Origin: Streptomyces flaveolus
GTDB lineage: Bacteria > Actinomycetota > Actinomycetes > Streptomycetales > Streptomycetaceae
Reading direction: 5' to 3'
Length of the DNA stretch: 64,000 nucleotides
Assembly: GCF_000716535.1 (NCBI RefSeq)
Contig: NZ_JNWV01000011.1
Location: 213,552 to 277,551 of the forward strand
The notes beneath the pieces were generated by a model. The model was given only the letters and a program-made list of their open reading frames with translations. It searched no databases and was not told the origin of the DNA. Shown one piece after another: positions 17,030-27,285 of this stretch (position 1 is the stretch's first letter; the number at the start of each line of letters is the position of its first letter). The position numbers were made by a program, and so were the translations under genes.

Positions 17030-18358
17030 TCAGCCACCGAACAGCTGCGTCCAGTACGTACCCGCCCGGCCGCCGCCCGTGAACCCGACGCCGAGGTGGG
17101 TGAACTTCCGCTTGAGGATGTTCGCGCGATGGCCCGGACTGTTCATCCAGCCGTCCACGACCTCGGCGGGGGAGCGCTGCCCGCAGGCGATGTTCTCGCC
17201 GATCAGGCGCCGCCGGGACCCCGCGGCCGCGGCCCGGTCCCAGGGCTGGGCGCCGTCGGGGGAGGTGTGCGCGTAGAAGTCCCGGGCCGCCATGTCGGCG
17301 CAGTGCGCCTGCGCCGCGGTGGTGAGCAGCGGGTCGACGGCCAGCGGGGGCAGCCCGGCCCGCCCGCGCTCGGCGTTGGTGCGGGCGACGACCTCGTCGG
17401 CCGTGCGCACCAGCCCGTCCGGTGTCAGCGGAGCGGCCCACAGCGCCGTCCAGTACCGGTTCCCCGCGTCGGCGTGGGCCAGTGCGGCATGCCGGAACGC
17501 CGGGTCGAGCAGGGTGCCCCGGGCCCGTGCCGAGCCCAGGCAGTGGTCCACGAACTCGGCCGGGGTGCGCGGCCCCGAGACCAGATGCTCGCCGACGGTC
17601 ACGTACCCGTACCCGGCGGCCGAGATCCGCTGGTACACCGACACCCCGTCCCGCCCCTCCGCACCGAGCCGCCCCGCGTCCGCCATGGCCCGGGCATGCG
17701 CCCGCGCGGCGGAGAGCAGGCGGGGATCCGGTACGACCGGTGGGCGACCGGCGCGGGCGCGGGCGGAGTTGACGAGGTGGGTGAACTCGTCGGGCACGGG
17801 GGAGGGCCCGGGGCCGGCCGGGCGCTGCGGTGCCGACGGAGCCGTCTGTCCGCCGTCGTCCGCTACGTCCACCCCGAAGTCCCGGGCGAGTCCCGCCAGC
17901 CCGTCGGCGTAACCCTGCCCGATCGCCCGCAGCTTCCAGCCGGTGCCCGGACGGTGATACAGCTCGGCGAGGAGCAGCACGGTCTCCGGCCCGGGCCGTG
18001 GCGGCGCGAACCCGGCCACGGCACGGCCGGAGCGGTCGGTGACGTCGAGCCGGGGCGCGGGCAGCCGCCCGAGCGGAATGCCGGGCTCGGCCGCGCTGAC
18101 CACGACCGTGACCCGGCACGCACCACCGCGCAGCCGCGCCGGATCGACGGCCAGCGTGTCCCCGCGCAGCCGGACACCGGGCGCGTCGGGCTGGTTGTAG
18201 AACACGAAGTCACCGTCTCCGGCGACCTTCCCGTCGGCCCCGGTGACGAGAGCGGACACATCGAAGGCACCGGCCACCCGAAGCCGTACCGGACCACAGG
18301 GCAGGGGCACATTGCCCCCGGGAACCAGCTCGCCCATGTCCGGTACAACGCCGGTCAC
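17030..18358 (-). CDS. TerD domain fused to two CAP/SCP domains
   Basis: A 442-residue three-domain protein. Residues 5-165 form a TerD-like domain (tellurite/stress family, calcium-binding in characterised members): DVSALVTGADGKV, DGDFVFYNQPDAP, ETVLLLAELYHRPGTGWKLR. After a Pro-rich linker, residues 190-310 and 316-442 are two CAP (YkwD/SCP-like) domains, the second better preserved with HTSPDG, IGENIACG and WMNSPGHRANIL. No signal peptide is visible, odd for CAP domains, which are usually extracellular. Start 3 bp after the stop of the serine hydrolase gene, so probably one operon. Function not predictable beyond domains. Confidence 0.88.
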   Translation of the reverse strand: MTGVVPDMGELVPGGNVPLPCGPVRLRVAGAFDVSALVTGADGKVAGDGDFVFYNQPDAPGVRLRGDTLAVDPARLRGGACRVTVVVSAAEPGIPLGRLPAPRLDVTDRSGRAVAGFAPPRPGPETVLLLAELYHRPGTGWKLRAIGQGYADGLAGLARDFGVDVADDGGQTAPSAPQRPAGPGPSPVPDEFTHLVNSARARAGRPPVVPDPRLLSAARAHARAMADAGRLGAEGRDGVSVYQRISAAGYGYVTVGEHLVSGPRTPAEFVDHCLGSARARGTLLDPAFRHAALAHADAGNRYWTALWAAPLTPDGLVRTADEVVARTNAERGRAGLPPLAVDPLLTTAAQAHCADMAARDFYAHTSPDGAQPWDRAAAAGSRRRLIGENIACGQRSPAEVVDGWMNSPGHRANILKRKFTHLGVGFTGGGRAGTYWTQLFGG

Positions 18359-18361
18359 AGG

Positions 18362-19829
<1,468 letters not shown>

Positions 19830-21617
19830 TTGCGTAGACCGCACATACGCACCGTGGCGGTCGCCGTCGCGGTGACGACCGCTGCCACGGGCCTGGCCGG
19901 TACGGCCTTCGCGGCTCCTTCCACGGGGGTGGAGCGGTCCGCCGCCACCGCCGCCCCGAACGCCACGGCGGTGGTGGAGGCGGCGCGCACCGCGGCCTTC
20001 GCGCACGCCTCGGCGACCGGCGTCTCCCAGGGCGACGAACTGCACGCGCAGGACGTCATGATCGACCCCGAGGGCGCCCGGCACGTCCGTTTCGTCCGCA
20101 CCCACGGCGACCTGCCGGTGCTCGGTGGCGACCTCATCGTCCACCTCGACCGCGGGCTCGGCTACACGGGCGTGACCCGTGCCGCCGACCACGCCGTCAA
20201 GCCGGCCGCCGCCAAGGCCAAGCTGACCGCGGGCCAGGCCGCCGCCAAGGCCGCCCAGGCCGCCAAGGGCGAGGCGGGCGGCGCACAGCTCGTCGTCGAC
20301 GCCCGGGGCGGCGCCTCCGCGCTCGCCTACCAGGTCACCGTCACCGACAAGGACAGCTCCCGCACGGTCGTCGTGGACGCGGTCACCGGCAAGGTGCGCA
20401 GCAACACGCCGACCAGGGACGAGTTCCTGTCGCCGAAGCTGCTCGACGCCCTGCGCGAGCGCGGCGAGACCCTCGACCCGGCCACCGGCACCGGCTCCGG
20501 CGCCGCCGTCTCCGGCCTGGTCGGCTCCCAGGGCGCCGGGGCCGCGGCCTACCCGTCGGCCGCCAAGGGCACCGGCAAGACCCTCTTCGTGGGCACCGTC
20601 TCCCTGACCACCACGCAGACCTCGCGCGGTCACTACCAGCTCAAGGACCCGAACCGGTACGGTACCGAGACGCGGGACGCCAAGGGCTCGTACACGGAGA
20701 AGTTCAGCGCCGGCACGAAGTTCACCAACACCACCAACGTGTGGGGCAACGGCACGACCAGCAGCCGGGTCAGCGCCGCCGCGGACGCCCAGTACGGCAT
20801 CACCAAGACGCTGGACTTCTACAAGTCCACGTTCAAGCGCAAGGGCATCGCCAACAACAGCAAGCCCGCGCAGGCGATGGTCCACTGGGGCAAGAAGGTC
20901 GCCAACGCCTTCTGGGACCCGACCTGCAACTGCATGCTGTACGGCGACGGCGACGGCCAGATGTTCAAGAAGCCGCTCGTCGTGCTCGACGTCACGGGTC
21001 ACGAGCTGACCCACGGCGTGGTGGAGGCGACCGCCAACCTTCAGCCGACCTTCGTCGACTCCGACGGCAACCAGTACGGCGAGCCGGGCTCGCTGAACGA
21101 GTCGCTCGCGGACATCTTCGGCTCGAACGTCGAGTTCTACGCCAAGAACACGAAGGACACGCCGGACTACCTGGTCGGTGAGAAGCTGGGCCTCGCGCAG
21201 AAGTTCCTGCGCCGTCTGGACCACCCGTCCCTCGACAAGCTCGAAGGCACGATCGACTACTGGTCGCCGGACACCTACTACACCGAGGTGCACGCCGGTT
21301 CGGGTGTCTCCTCGCACGCCTACTACCTCCTTGCCGAGGGAAGCGGCAAGAAGACGATCAACGGCGTGAACTACAACTCGCCGACGTACCACAACATCGT
21401 GGTCAAGGGCATCGGCCGTACCAAGGCCACGGCCATCTACTACCGTGCGCTCACCCGCTACATGGTCTCCACGACCGACTTCCACCAGGCGCGCACCGCG
21501 ACGCTGAAGGCGGCCAAGGACCTGTACGGCGCGAACAGCACCGAGTACAAGACGGTGGACAAGTCGTGGGCCGCGGTCAACGTCACCGCCGCCAACACGC
21601 CGAGCGCCCGTCACTGA
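19830..21617 (+). CDS. secreted M4-family metalloprotease (neutral protease)
   Basis: A thermolysin-type zinc protease of 595 residues from the chosen start. Seen: a signal peptide (RTVAVAVAVTTAATGLAGTAFA), an FTP/propeptide region to about residue 230 with VLGGDLIVHLD and ALAYQVTV, then the catalytic domain with HELTH (His391, Glu392, His395), the third ligand Glu424 in LNESLADIFG, and the later AGSGVSSHAYYLLAEG containing the substrate-binding His. The gap from first His to Glu is 33 residues, 9 more than thermolysin. I chose the TTG at 19830, 12 bp after GAAGGA, because it begins the signal peptide; the true start is uncertain and may lie anywhere from 19632 on. Confidence 0.92.
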   Translation: MRRPHIRTVAVAVAVTTAATGLAGTAFAAPSTGVERSAATAAPNATAVVEAARTAAFAHASATGVSQGDELHAQDVMIDPEGARHVRFVRTHGDLPVLGGDLIVHLDRGLGYTGVTRAADHAVKPAAAKAKLTAGQAAAKAAQAAKGEAGGAQLVVDARGGASALAYQVTVTDKDSSRTVVVDAVTGKVRSNTPTRDEFLSPKLLDALRERGETLDPATGTGSGAAVSGLVGSQGAGAAAYPSAAKGTGKTLFVGTVSLTTTQTSRGHYQLKDPNRYGTETRDAKGSYTEKFSAGTKFTNTTNVWGNGTTSSRVSAAADAQYGITKTLDFYKSTFKRKGIANNSKPAQAMVHWGKKVANAFWDPTCNCMLYGDGDGQMFKKPLVVLDVTGHELTHGVVEATANLQPTFVDSDGNQYGEPGSLNESLADIFGSNVEFYAKNTKDTPDYLVGEKLGLAQKFLRRLDHPSLDKLEGTIDYWSPDTYYTEVHAGSGVSSHAYYLLAEGSGKKTINGVNYNSPTYHNIVVKGIGRTKATAIYYRALTRYMVSTTDFHQARTATLKAAKDLYGANSTEYKTVDKSWAAVNVTAANTPSARH

Positions 21618-21635
21618 CGGACACCGGACCCCACC

Positions 21636-21662
21636 GGATGCCCCGCCTCGTGCGGGGCATCC
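21636..21662 (+). terminator. terminator of the M4 protease gene
   Basis: GGATGCCCCGC and GCGGGGCATCC form a perfect 11-bp stem with a 5-base loop, 18 bp past the protease stop codon. Confidence 0.8.
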
Positions 21663-21706
21663 GCGTGTCCGGACGCACTCGCGAGTCCCAACGGCCTCCG
21701 TAACAG

Positions 21707-21731
21707 CCGCTGTTTCTTTTATTGACAGCGG
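21707..21731. promoter_or_regulatory. inverted repeat over the ROK promoter, candidate operator
   Basis: CCGCTGT (21707-21713) and ACAGCGG (21725-21731) are perfect inverted repeats with an 11-bp A/T-rich spacer. The right arm covers the last bases of the -35 element of the ROK gene, fitting autoregulation by that repressor. Confidence 0.55.
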
Positions 21732-21750
21732 AAAATAAGAGGCTTAGGTT
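21722..21750 (+). promoter_or_regulatory. sigma-70-type promoter giving a leaderless ROK mRNA
   Basis: TTGACA (21722-21727) and TAGGTT (21745-21750) are exactly 17 bp apart. Transcription would start at about 21757-21758, on the ATG of the ROK gene, so the message is predicted to be leaderless. This agrees with the absence of a convincing ribosome-binding site there. Confidence 0.65.
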
Positions 21751-21757
21751 CCCGGCC

Positions 21758-22963
21758 ATGCGCTCCACCCCGCACGCCGAGATCTTCCCGGCGCACACGC
21801 CGGCTGCCGCCCAGGTCTTCACCACGGTCCTGTCCCACGGCCCCCTGACCCGCCTGGAGGCGGGCCGCCGGGCCGGACTGTCGCCGGCCGCCGTGACCAA
21901 GGCGGTACGCCCCCTGCTGGCGGCGGGATACCTGGTGGAGGGCGGTGACCCGGGGGAGAGTGCCGTGGAGGAGGCCCGCCCGGTGCTCGGCCGGCCCGCC
22001 AGCCTGGTCCGGGTCAACGGCGAACGCGCCCTGTTCGTCGGCGTGAAGGCGACCGGGGACGAGCTGATCGCCGTCCTGACCGACCTGTGCTGCCGGGTCC
22101 GGCTGGCCCGCCGCGCCCCCCTGCCGGACCGGGCCGCCGGGTCCGCGCTGGCCTCGATCACCGGCCTGGTCCACGAACTCCTCGCCCACGCCGCCGAGTC
22201 GGACGCACCGGTGGCCGGCCTCGGCATCGCCGTCTCCGGCGACGTGGACCGCGCCGAGGGAGTCGTACGCTACTCACCGTTCCTCGACTGGCGGGACGTG
22301 CCGCTGGCCGAACTCGCCACCACCGCCTGCGGACTGCCCGTCACCGTCGACAACGATGTCCGGGCGCTCACCGTCGCCGAGCAGTGGTTCGGCGCCGGAG
22401 CGGGACTCAGCGACTTCGCCGTGGTGACCGTCGGCGCCGGCATCGGCTGCGGACTCGTGGTGCACGGCCGGGTGGTGGCCGGCGCCCACGGGGTGGCGGG
22501 CGAGATCGGGCACGTCGTCGTCGACCCCGCCGGACCCCCGTGCCACTGCGGCAACCGCGGCTGCGTGGAGGCGATCGCCGGGGACGCCGCGATCGTCGCC
22601 CGCATGCGCGAGGTGACCGGGCACCAGGTCCCCGACAGCGCCGCCGCGGTGGCCCTCGCCCACCAGGGCCTGCCCGGCGCGCGCGAGGTGTACGCCCGGG
22701 CGGGCGAGGCCATCGGCCGGGGCATCGCCACGGTCGCCAACCTGCTCGGCCCCGAACGCGTGATCATCTCCGGTGAGGGGCTCGCCGCCTACGACCTCTT
22801 CGCCGAACAGATCCGGGAGGCGTTCACCACGGCCGCCTTCGGATCCGCCGCCCGGTGCGACGTCCAGACCCGCCCGCTCCCCTTCGAGGAGTGGGCGCGG
22901 GGCGCGGCCGCCGCCGCGATCCAGACCTTCATCACACAGAACCCCGCCAGCGGAAAGGGCTGA
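21758..22963 (+). CDS. ROK-family transcriptional regulator
   Basis: A 401-residue sugar-responsive repressor. Seen: an N-terminal winged helix-turn-helix (GPLTRLEAGRRAGLSPAAVT, about residues 30-60), then the ROK sugar-kinase fold with ISGDVDRAEG-like phosphate loop, VTVDNDVRAL, VTVGAGIGCGLV, and the zinc-binding CHCGNRGCVEAIAG that marks the family. It heads a cluster of three secreted glycan-active enzymes and is the obvious candidate for their sugar-dependent control. An in-frame TTG at 21722 is part of the -35 box, so the ATG is preferred. Confidence 0.92.
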   Translation: MRSTPHAEIFPAHTPAAAQVFTTVLSHGPLTRLEAGRRAGLSPAAVTKAVRPLLAAGYLVEGGDPGESAVEEARPVLGRPASLVRVNGERALFVGVKATGDELIAVLTDLCCRVRLARRAPLPDRAAGSALASITGLVHELLAHAAESDAPVAGLGIAVSGDVDRAEGVVRYSPFLDWRDVPLAELATTACGLPVTVDNDVRALTVAEQWFGAGAGLSDFAVVTVGAGIGCGLVVHGRVVAGAHGVAGEIGHVVVDPAGPPCHCGNRGCVEAIAGDAAIVARMREVTGHQVPDSAAAVALAHQGLPGAREVYARAGEAIGRGIATVANLLGPERVIISGEGLAAYDLFAEQIREAFTTAAFGSAARCDVQTRPLPFEEWARGAAAAAIQTFITQNPASGKG

Positions 22964-22996
22964 CGCCCCGACCCGACCCACCCAGGAGGCAGACCC

Positions 22997-24796
22997 ATGC
23001 GGTCACCCTCGTCTTCCGTCCTGCCCGCTCGCGGGCTCAGAGCCGCCGTCGTCCTCGCCCTCACCGCGGGCCTCGCGACGGTCGTCCCCGCCACCGCGCA
23101 CGCCGACACCGCACCCGTCCCGGCCGCCAAGCCCTTCATGGGCTGGTCGAGCTGGAGCATGCAGTCGTCCAAGTACCCGGGCCTCAACCCGGACGGCGAC
23201 TACAGCTATCTGACCGAGGCGAACGTCCTCAAGCAGGCCGACGCCCTCGCCGCCCGGCTCAAGCCGTACGGCTACACCTACGTCAACATCGACTCCGGCT
23301 GGTGGCGGGACAAGGACTGGAAGCCCGAGTTCGACGCCTACGCACGCCAGCAGGCCGACCCGGTCCGCTTCCCGCACGGCATGAAGGCGGTCGCCGACCA
23401 CATCCACGGGCTCGGCCTCAAGGCCGGCATCTACCTGCCCGTCGGCCTGGAGAAGGAGGCGTACGGCGACGGCAAGGTGCCGGTCTGGCACGCCGACGGC
23501 TGCACCACCGGCGACATCGTCTACGGCGACCTGCGCACCACCAACGGCTGGGACAGCGCCTACAAACTCGACTTCGACAAGCCCTGCACCCAGAAGTACA
23601 TAGACTCCCAGGCCCAGTTGCTCGCCTCCTGGGGCTACGACTTCCTCAAGCTCGACGGCGTCGGGCCCGGCTCCTTCAAGAGCGGCGAGAACTACGACAA
23701 CGTCGCCGACGTCGCCGCCTGGCAGAAGGCGATCGCCGCCACCGGCCGCCCCATCCACCTGGAACTCTCCTGGTCCCTGGACATCGGCCACGCCGCCGAC
23801 TGGAAGAAGTACTCCAACGGCTGGCGCGTCGACACCGACGTCGAGTGCTACTGCAACACCCTCGTCAGCTGGGAGAACTCGGTGGACGACCGCTTCACCG
23901 ACACCCCCGGCTGGACGAAGCACGCAGGCCCCGGCGGCTGGAACGACCTGGACTCCCTCGACGTCGGAAACGGCGCCATGGACGGCCTGACCAAGGCCGA
24001 ACGGCAGACCTACGCCACCCTCTGGGCCATCGCCAAGTCCCCGCTCTACACCGGCGACGACCTGACGAAGCTCGACGACTACGGCGTGAAGCTCCTCACC
24101 AACCGTGAGGTCATCGCCGTCGACCAGGGCGACTCGCCGCCCGCCCGGCCGGTCACCCCCTCCGACCCCCAGCAGGTGTGGGCCGCGAAGAACCCCGACG
24201 GCACCTACACCGTCGCCCTGTTCAACCTCGCCGACGCCCCCGCCGCCGTCACCGCCGACTTCTCCTCCCTCGGCTTCACCGGCAAGGCGTCCGTCCGCGA
24301 CCTGTGGAACCACGAGAACCTCGGCTCCTACAAGAACAAGATCGCCGAGGCCCTGCCGGCCCACGGCTCCCGGCTGTTCACCGTCACCCCGCACGGCAGC
24401 GCCCTCACCACCACCGGCTACGAGGCCGAGGCCGGTGCCAACACCCTCGGCGGCCGGGCCTCCGTCTCCGACTGCTCCGCCTGCTCCGGCGGCAAGAAGG
24501 TCGGCGACCTCTACGTCGGCGGCAGCCTCCGCTTCAACAACGTGGTCGTGGACCGGGCCGGCACCTACCTGATCAAGGTGGCCTACGTCAGCGGTGACCC
24601 CCGCCCCGTGAACGTCTCCGCCAACTCCGGCGCCGCCACCCGCCACAGCTTCCCCTCCACCGGCGACTGGGGGACCGTCGAGACGGTCAGCGTCCCCGTC
24701 ACCCTGAAGGCCGGCAGCAACACCGTCACCTTCGACAGCGGTTCGGACTACGCCCCGGACATCGACCGCATCGACGTCCCCTCGTCCCCGCGCTGA
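22997..24796 (+). CDS. secreted GH27 alpha-galactosidase-type enzyme with C-terminal CBM
   Basis: A 599-residue exported glycosidase. Residues 1-36 are a signal peptide ending AHAD. A GH27 (beta/alpha)8 barrel follows, with FMGWSSWSMQ, TYVNIDSGWWRD, the likely nucleophile Asp220 in DFLKLDGVG and acid/base Asp279 or Asp281 in WRVDTDVECYC. Next come a beta-sandwich (about 370-465) and a CBM35/CBM6-like domain from YEAEAGANTL to the end. GH27 covers alpha-galactosidase, alpha-N-acetylgalactosaminidase and beta-L-arabinopyranosidase, and the exact sugar is open. AGGAGG ribosome-binding site; 33 bp after the ROK gene. Probably removes terminal galactose or arabinopyranose from plant polysaccharide. 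Confidence 0.93.
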   Translation: MRSPSSSVLPARGLRAAVVLALTAGLATVVPATAHADTAPVPAAKPFMGWSSWSMQSSKYPGLNPDGDYSYLTEANVLKQADALAARLKPYGYTYVNIDSGWWRDKDWKPEFDAYARQQADPVRFPHGMKAVADHIHGLGLKAGIYLPVGLEKEAYGDGKVPVWHADGCTTGDIVYGDLRTTNGWDSAYKLDFDKPCTQKYIDSQAQLLASWGYDFLKLDGVGPGSFKSGENYDNVADVAAWQKAIAATGRPIHLELSWSLDIGHAADWKKYSNGWRVDTDVECYCNTLVSWENSVDDRFTDTPGWTKHAGPGGWNDLDSLDVGNGAMDGLTKAERQTYATLWAIAKSPLYTGDDLTKLDDYGVKLLTNREVIAVDQGDSPPARPVTPSDPQQVWAAKNPDGTYTVALFNLADAPAAVTADFSSLGFTGKASVRDLWNHENLGSYKNKIAEALPAHGSRLFTVTPHGSALTTTGYEAEAGANTLGGRASVSDCSACSGGKKVGDLYVGGSLRFNNVVVDRAGTYLIKVAYVSGDPRPVNVSANSGAATRHSFPSTGDWGTVETVSVPVTLKAGSNTVTFDSGSDYAPDIDRIDVPSSPR

Positions 24797-24933
24797 CGCT
24801 CCGCCGGGAACGCCGCAAGGGGAACCGCGGCTCCGTCGTGGCCGGTCGCGCCCACGCGGCGGAGCCGCACACCGACACAGCCCCGCGCCCCTCCAGGCGC
24901 CGCACCGCCCCCGACAGAAGTTCGGAGCCCGCC

Positions 24934-27285
24934 TTGATACCCACCCCGCCCAGCAGACGTGGCTTCCTCGCGCTCGCCGCGGCCACCGGAGCCCTCGCCG
25001 CACTGCCCGCCTTCACCGCCACGGCCGCCCCGCAGCGGCCCACCGCGGTGCCCTCCGCCGACACCCGCCACCAGCTCTGGTGGCGGGCCCCCGCCGACGA
25101 GCACTCGCTCATCGAGCAGGGCCTGCCCGTCGGCAACGGCCGCCTCGGCGCCCTCGCCACCAACGACCCCGGCCGGGAACTCCTCCTCGTCACCGACGCC
25201 ACGATGTGGACCGGCGGCCTCAACGACACCCTGGACGCCGACGGACAGTTCCCCTACGGCCGCGACGACTTCGGGTCCCTCACCCTCCTCGCCCGGCTCG
25301 CCGTCGACATCCCCGACCACGACCTGTCCGCCGTCACCGGCTACCGCCGCACCCTCGACCTCGCCCAGGGCGTGATCACCACCTCCTACGTCCGCTCCGG
25401 CGTCACCTACCGGCGGCGGCTGTTCGCCAGCCACCCCGACGACGTCATCGTGCTGCACTTCAGCCAGAGCGGCGGCGGCCGGTACACCGGCACGATCACG
25501 CTCGACGGCACCCACGGCGAGAACGGCACGGCCGACTCCTTCGCCGGCGCCTTCCCCGGCGGCCTGCGCTACGGCGCCGCGGTCGCCGCCCACGGCAGCG
25601 GCGGCACCGTCCGCACGACCGGCTCGCGCCTGGAGTTCACCGGCTGCCGCGAACTGACCGTCGTGCTCAGCGGTGGCACGAACTACACCCCCGACGCCGC
25701 CGCCCACTACCGCGACCCCGGCCTGGACCCCCGGGCACTGGCCCGCACCAAGGTCCGTACCGCCGCACAGCACTCCGCCGACACCCTGCTGCGCACGCAC
25801 GTCGCCGACCACCGCGCCCTCTTCGACCGGTTCGGCCTCTCCCTCGGCACCTCCTCCGCCGAGCAGCGCGCCCTGGACACCTGGGAGCGGATCCAGGCCC
25901 GCGCCCGCGACGGCGCACCCGACCCCGAACTGGAAGCCGCCTACGTCCACTTCGGCCGCTACCTGATGATCGCCGGCTCCCGGGACAGCCTGCCGCTCGG
26001 CCTCCAGGGGCCCTGGCTCGACGGCAACGACCCGGACTGGATGGGCGACTACCACACCGACATCAACCTCCAGATGAACTACTGGATGGCCGACCGCGCC
26101 GGCCTGTCGTCCTGCTTCGACGCGTTCACCGACTACTGCGTGGCCCAGCTCCCCTCCTGGACCGACCTCACCCGCAGGCTCTTCAACGACCCCCGCAACC
26201 GCTACCGCAACTCCAGCGGCAAGAACGCCGGCTGGACCCTCGCCATCTCCACCAACCCCTTCGGCGGCGGAGGCTGGTGGTGGCACCCGGCCGGGAACGC
26301 CTGGGTGTGCAACTCCCTGTTCGAGCACTACGAGTACACCAACTCCCGCGCCCACCTGGAGAAGATCTACCCACTGCTCAAGGGCGCCTGCGAGTTCTGG
26401 GAGGCCCGGCTGCTCACCACCACGCTGCCCGACAGCGGCCGCGAGGTCCTGATCGCCGACAGCGACTGGTCGCCCGAGCAGGGCCCGCTCGACGCCAAGG
26501 GCATCACCTACGCCCAGGAGCTGGTCTGGGCCCTCTTCGGCAACTACCGCACCGCGGCACGTGAACTGGGCCGGGACGCCGGGTACGCGCGCACCATCGG
26601 CGCCCTGCGCGACAAGCTGTACCTGCCCGTGGTGAGCCCGAAGACCGGCCTGCTCGAGGAGTGGATGTCCCCGGACGACCTCGGCGAGACCACCCACCGG
26701 CACCTCTCCCCGCTCGTCGGCCTGTTCCCCGGCGACCGCATCCGGCCCGACGGCTCCACCCCCGCCGACATCGTCACCGGCGCCACCGCCCTGCTCACCG
26801 CGCGCGGCATGAACAGCTTCGGCTGGGCCAACGCCTGGCGCGCCCTGTGCTGGGCCCGGCTGAAGAACGCCGACAAGGCCTACCAGCTCGTCGTCACCAA
26901 CCTGCGCCCCTCCACCGACGGCGGCAACGGCACCGCGTCCAACCTCTTCGACATCTACGAGGTCGAGCGGGGCCGGGGCATCTTCCAGATCGACGCCAAC
27001 TTCGGCACCCCGGCCGCCGTCGCCGAGATGCTGCTCTACTCCCGCCCCGGGCACCTGGAACTGCTGCCGGCCCTCCCGGACGCCTGGGCCGCGGCCGGTT
27101 CGCTCACCGGAGCCGGGGCCCGCGGCGGTTTCGTCGTCGACCTGGAGTGGCGGGACGGGAAACCCACCGAGGTACGGCTGCACAGCATCGGCGGCACCAC
27201 GACCTCCGTGGGCCACGCGGGCACGTTCCGCACGGTCCGCGTCCGGCCCGGCGAGACCGTCACGCTCCGGGACTTCTCCCGGTGA
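24934..27285 (+). CDS. secreted GH95 alpha-L-fucosidase/galactosidase-type enzyme
   Basis: A 783-residue GH95 glycosidase that acts by inversion on terminal alpha-L-fucose or L-galactose. Seen: a Tat signal (SRRGFLALAAATGAL), the N-terminal beta-domain LPVGNGRLGALA, and catalytic-domain motifs YHTDINLQMNYW (376-378 = D-I-N), WSPEQGP (general acid Glu515) and FQIDANFGTPAAVAEM (Asp687). In the characterised 1,2-fucosidase AfcA the first motif is N-I-N; here its first Asn is Asp376. The TTG at 24934, 6 bp after GGAG, gives a correct Tat peptide. The gene overlaps the next by 4 bp (GTGA) and follows the GH27 gene. Confidence 0.92.
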   Translation: MIPTPPSRRGFLALAAATGALAALPAFTATAAPQRPTAVPSADTRHQLWWRAPADEHSLIEQGLPVGNGRLGALATNDPGRELLLVTDATMWTGGLNDTLDADGQFPYGRDDFGSLTLLARLAVDIPDHDLSAVTGYRRTLDLAQGVITTSYVRSGVTYRRRLFASHPDDVIVLHFSQSGGGRYTGTITLDGTHGENGTADSFAGAFPGGLRYGAAVAAHGSGGTVRTTGSRLEFTGCRELTVVLSGGTNYTPDAAAHYRDPGLDPRALARTKVRTAAQHSADTLLRTHVADHRALFDRFGLSLGTSSAEQRALDTWERIQARARDGAPDPELEAAYVHFGRYLMIAGSRDSLPLGLQGPWLDGNDPDWMGDYHTDINLQMNYWMADRAGLSSCFDAFTDYCVAQLPSWTDLTRRLFNDPRNRYRNSSGKNAGWTLAISTNPFGGGGWWWHPAGNAWVCNSLFEHYEYTNSRAHLEKIYPLLKGACEFWEARLLTTTLPDSGREVLIADSDWSPEQGPLDAKGITYAQELVWALFGNYRTAARELGRDAGYARTIGALRDKLYLPVVSPKTGLLEEWMSPDDLGETTHRHLSPLVGLFPGDRIRPDGSTPADIVTGATALLTARGMNSFGWANAWRALCWARLKNADKAYQLVVTNLRPSTDGGNGTASNLFDIYEVERGRGIFQIDANFGTPAAVAEMLLYSRPGHLELLPALPDAWAAAGSLTGAGARGGFVVDLEWRDGKPTEVRLHSIGGTTTSVGHAGTFRTVRVRPGETVTLRDFSR

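Noticed and set aside
24827..24868. 9-bp stem (GCGGCTCCG / CGGAGCCGC) between the GH27 and GH95 genes
   Set aside because: The loop is 24 bases and such stems are common by chance at this GC content, so I did not call it a terminator.
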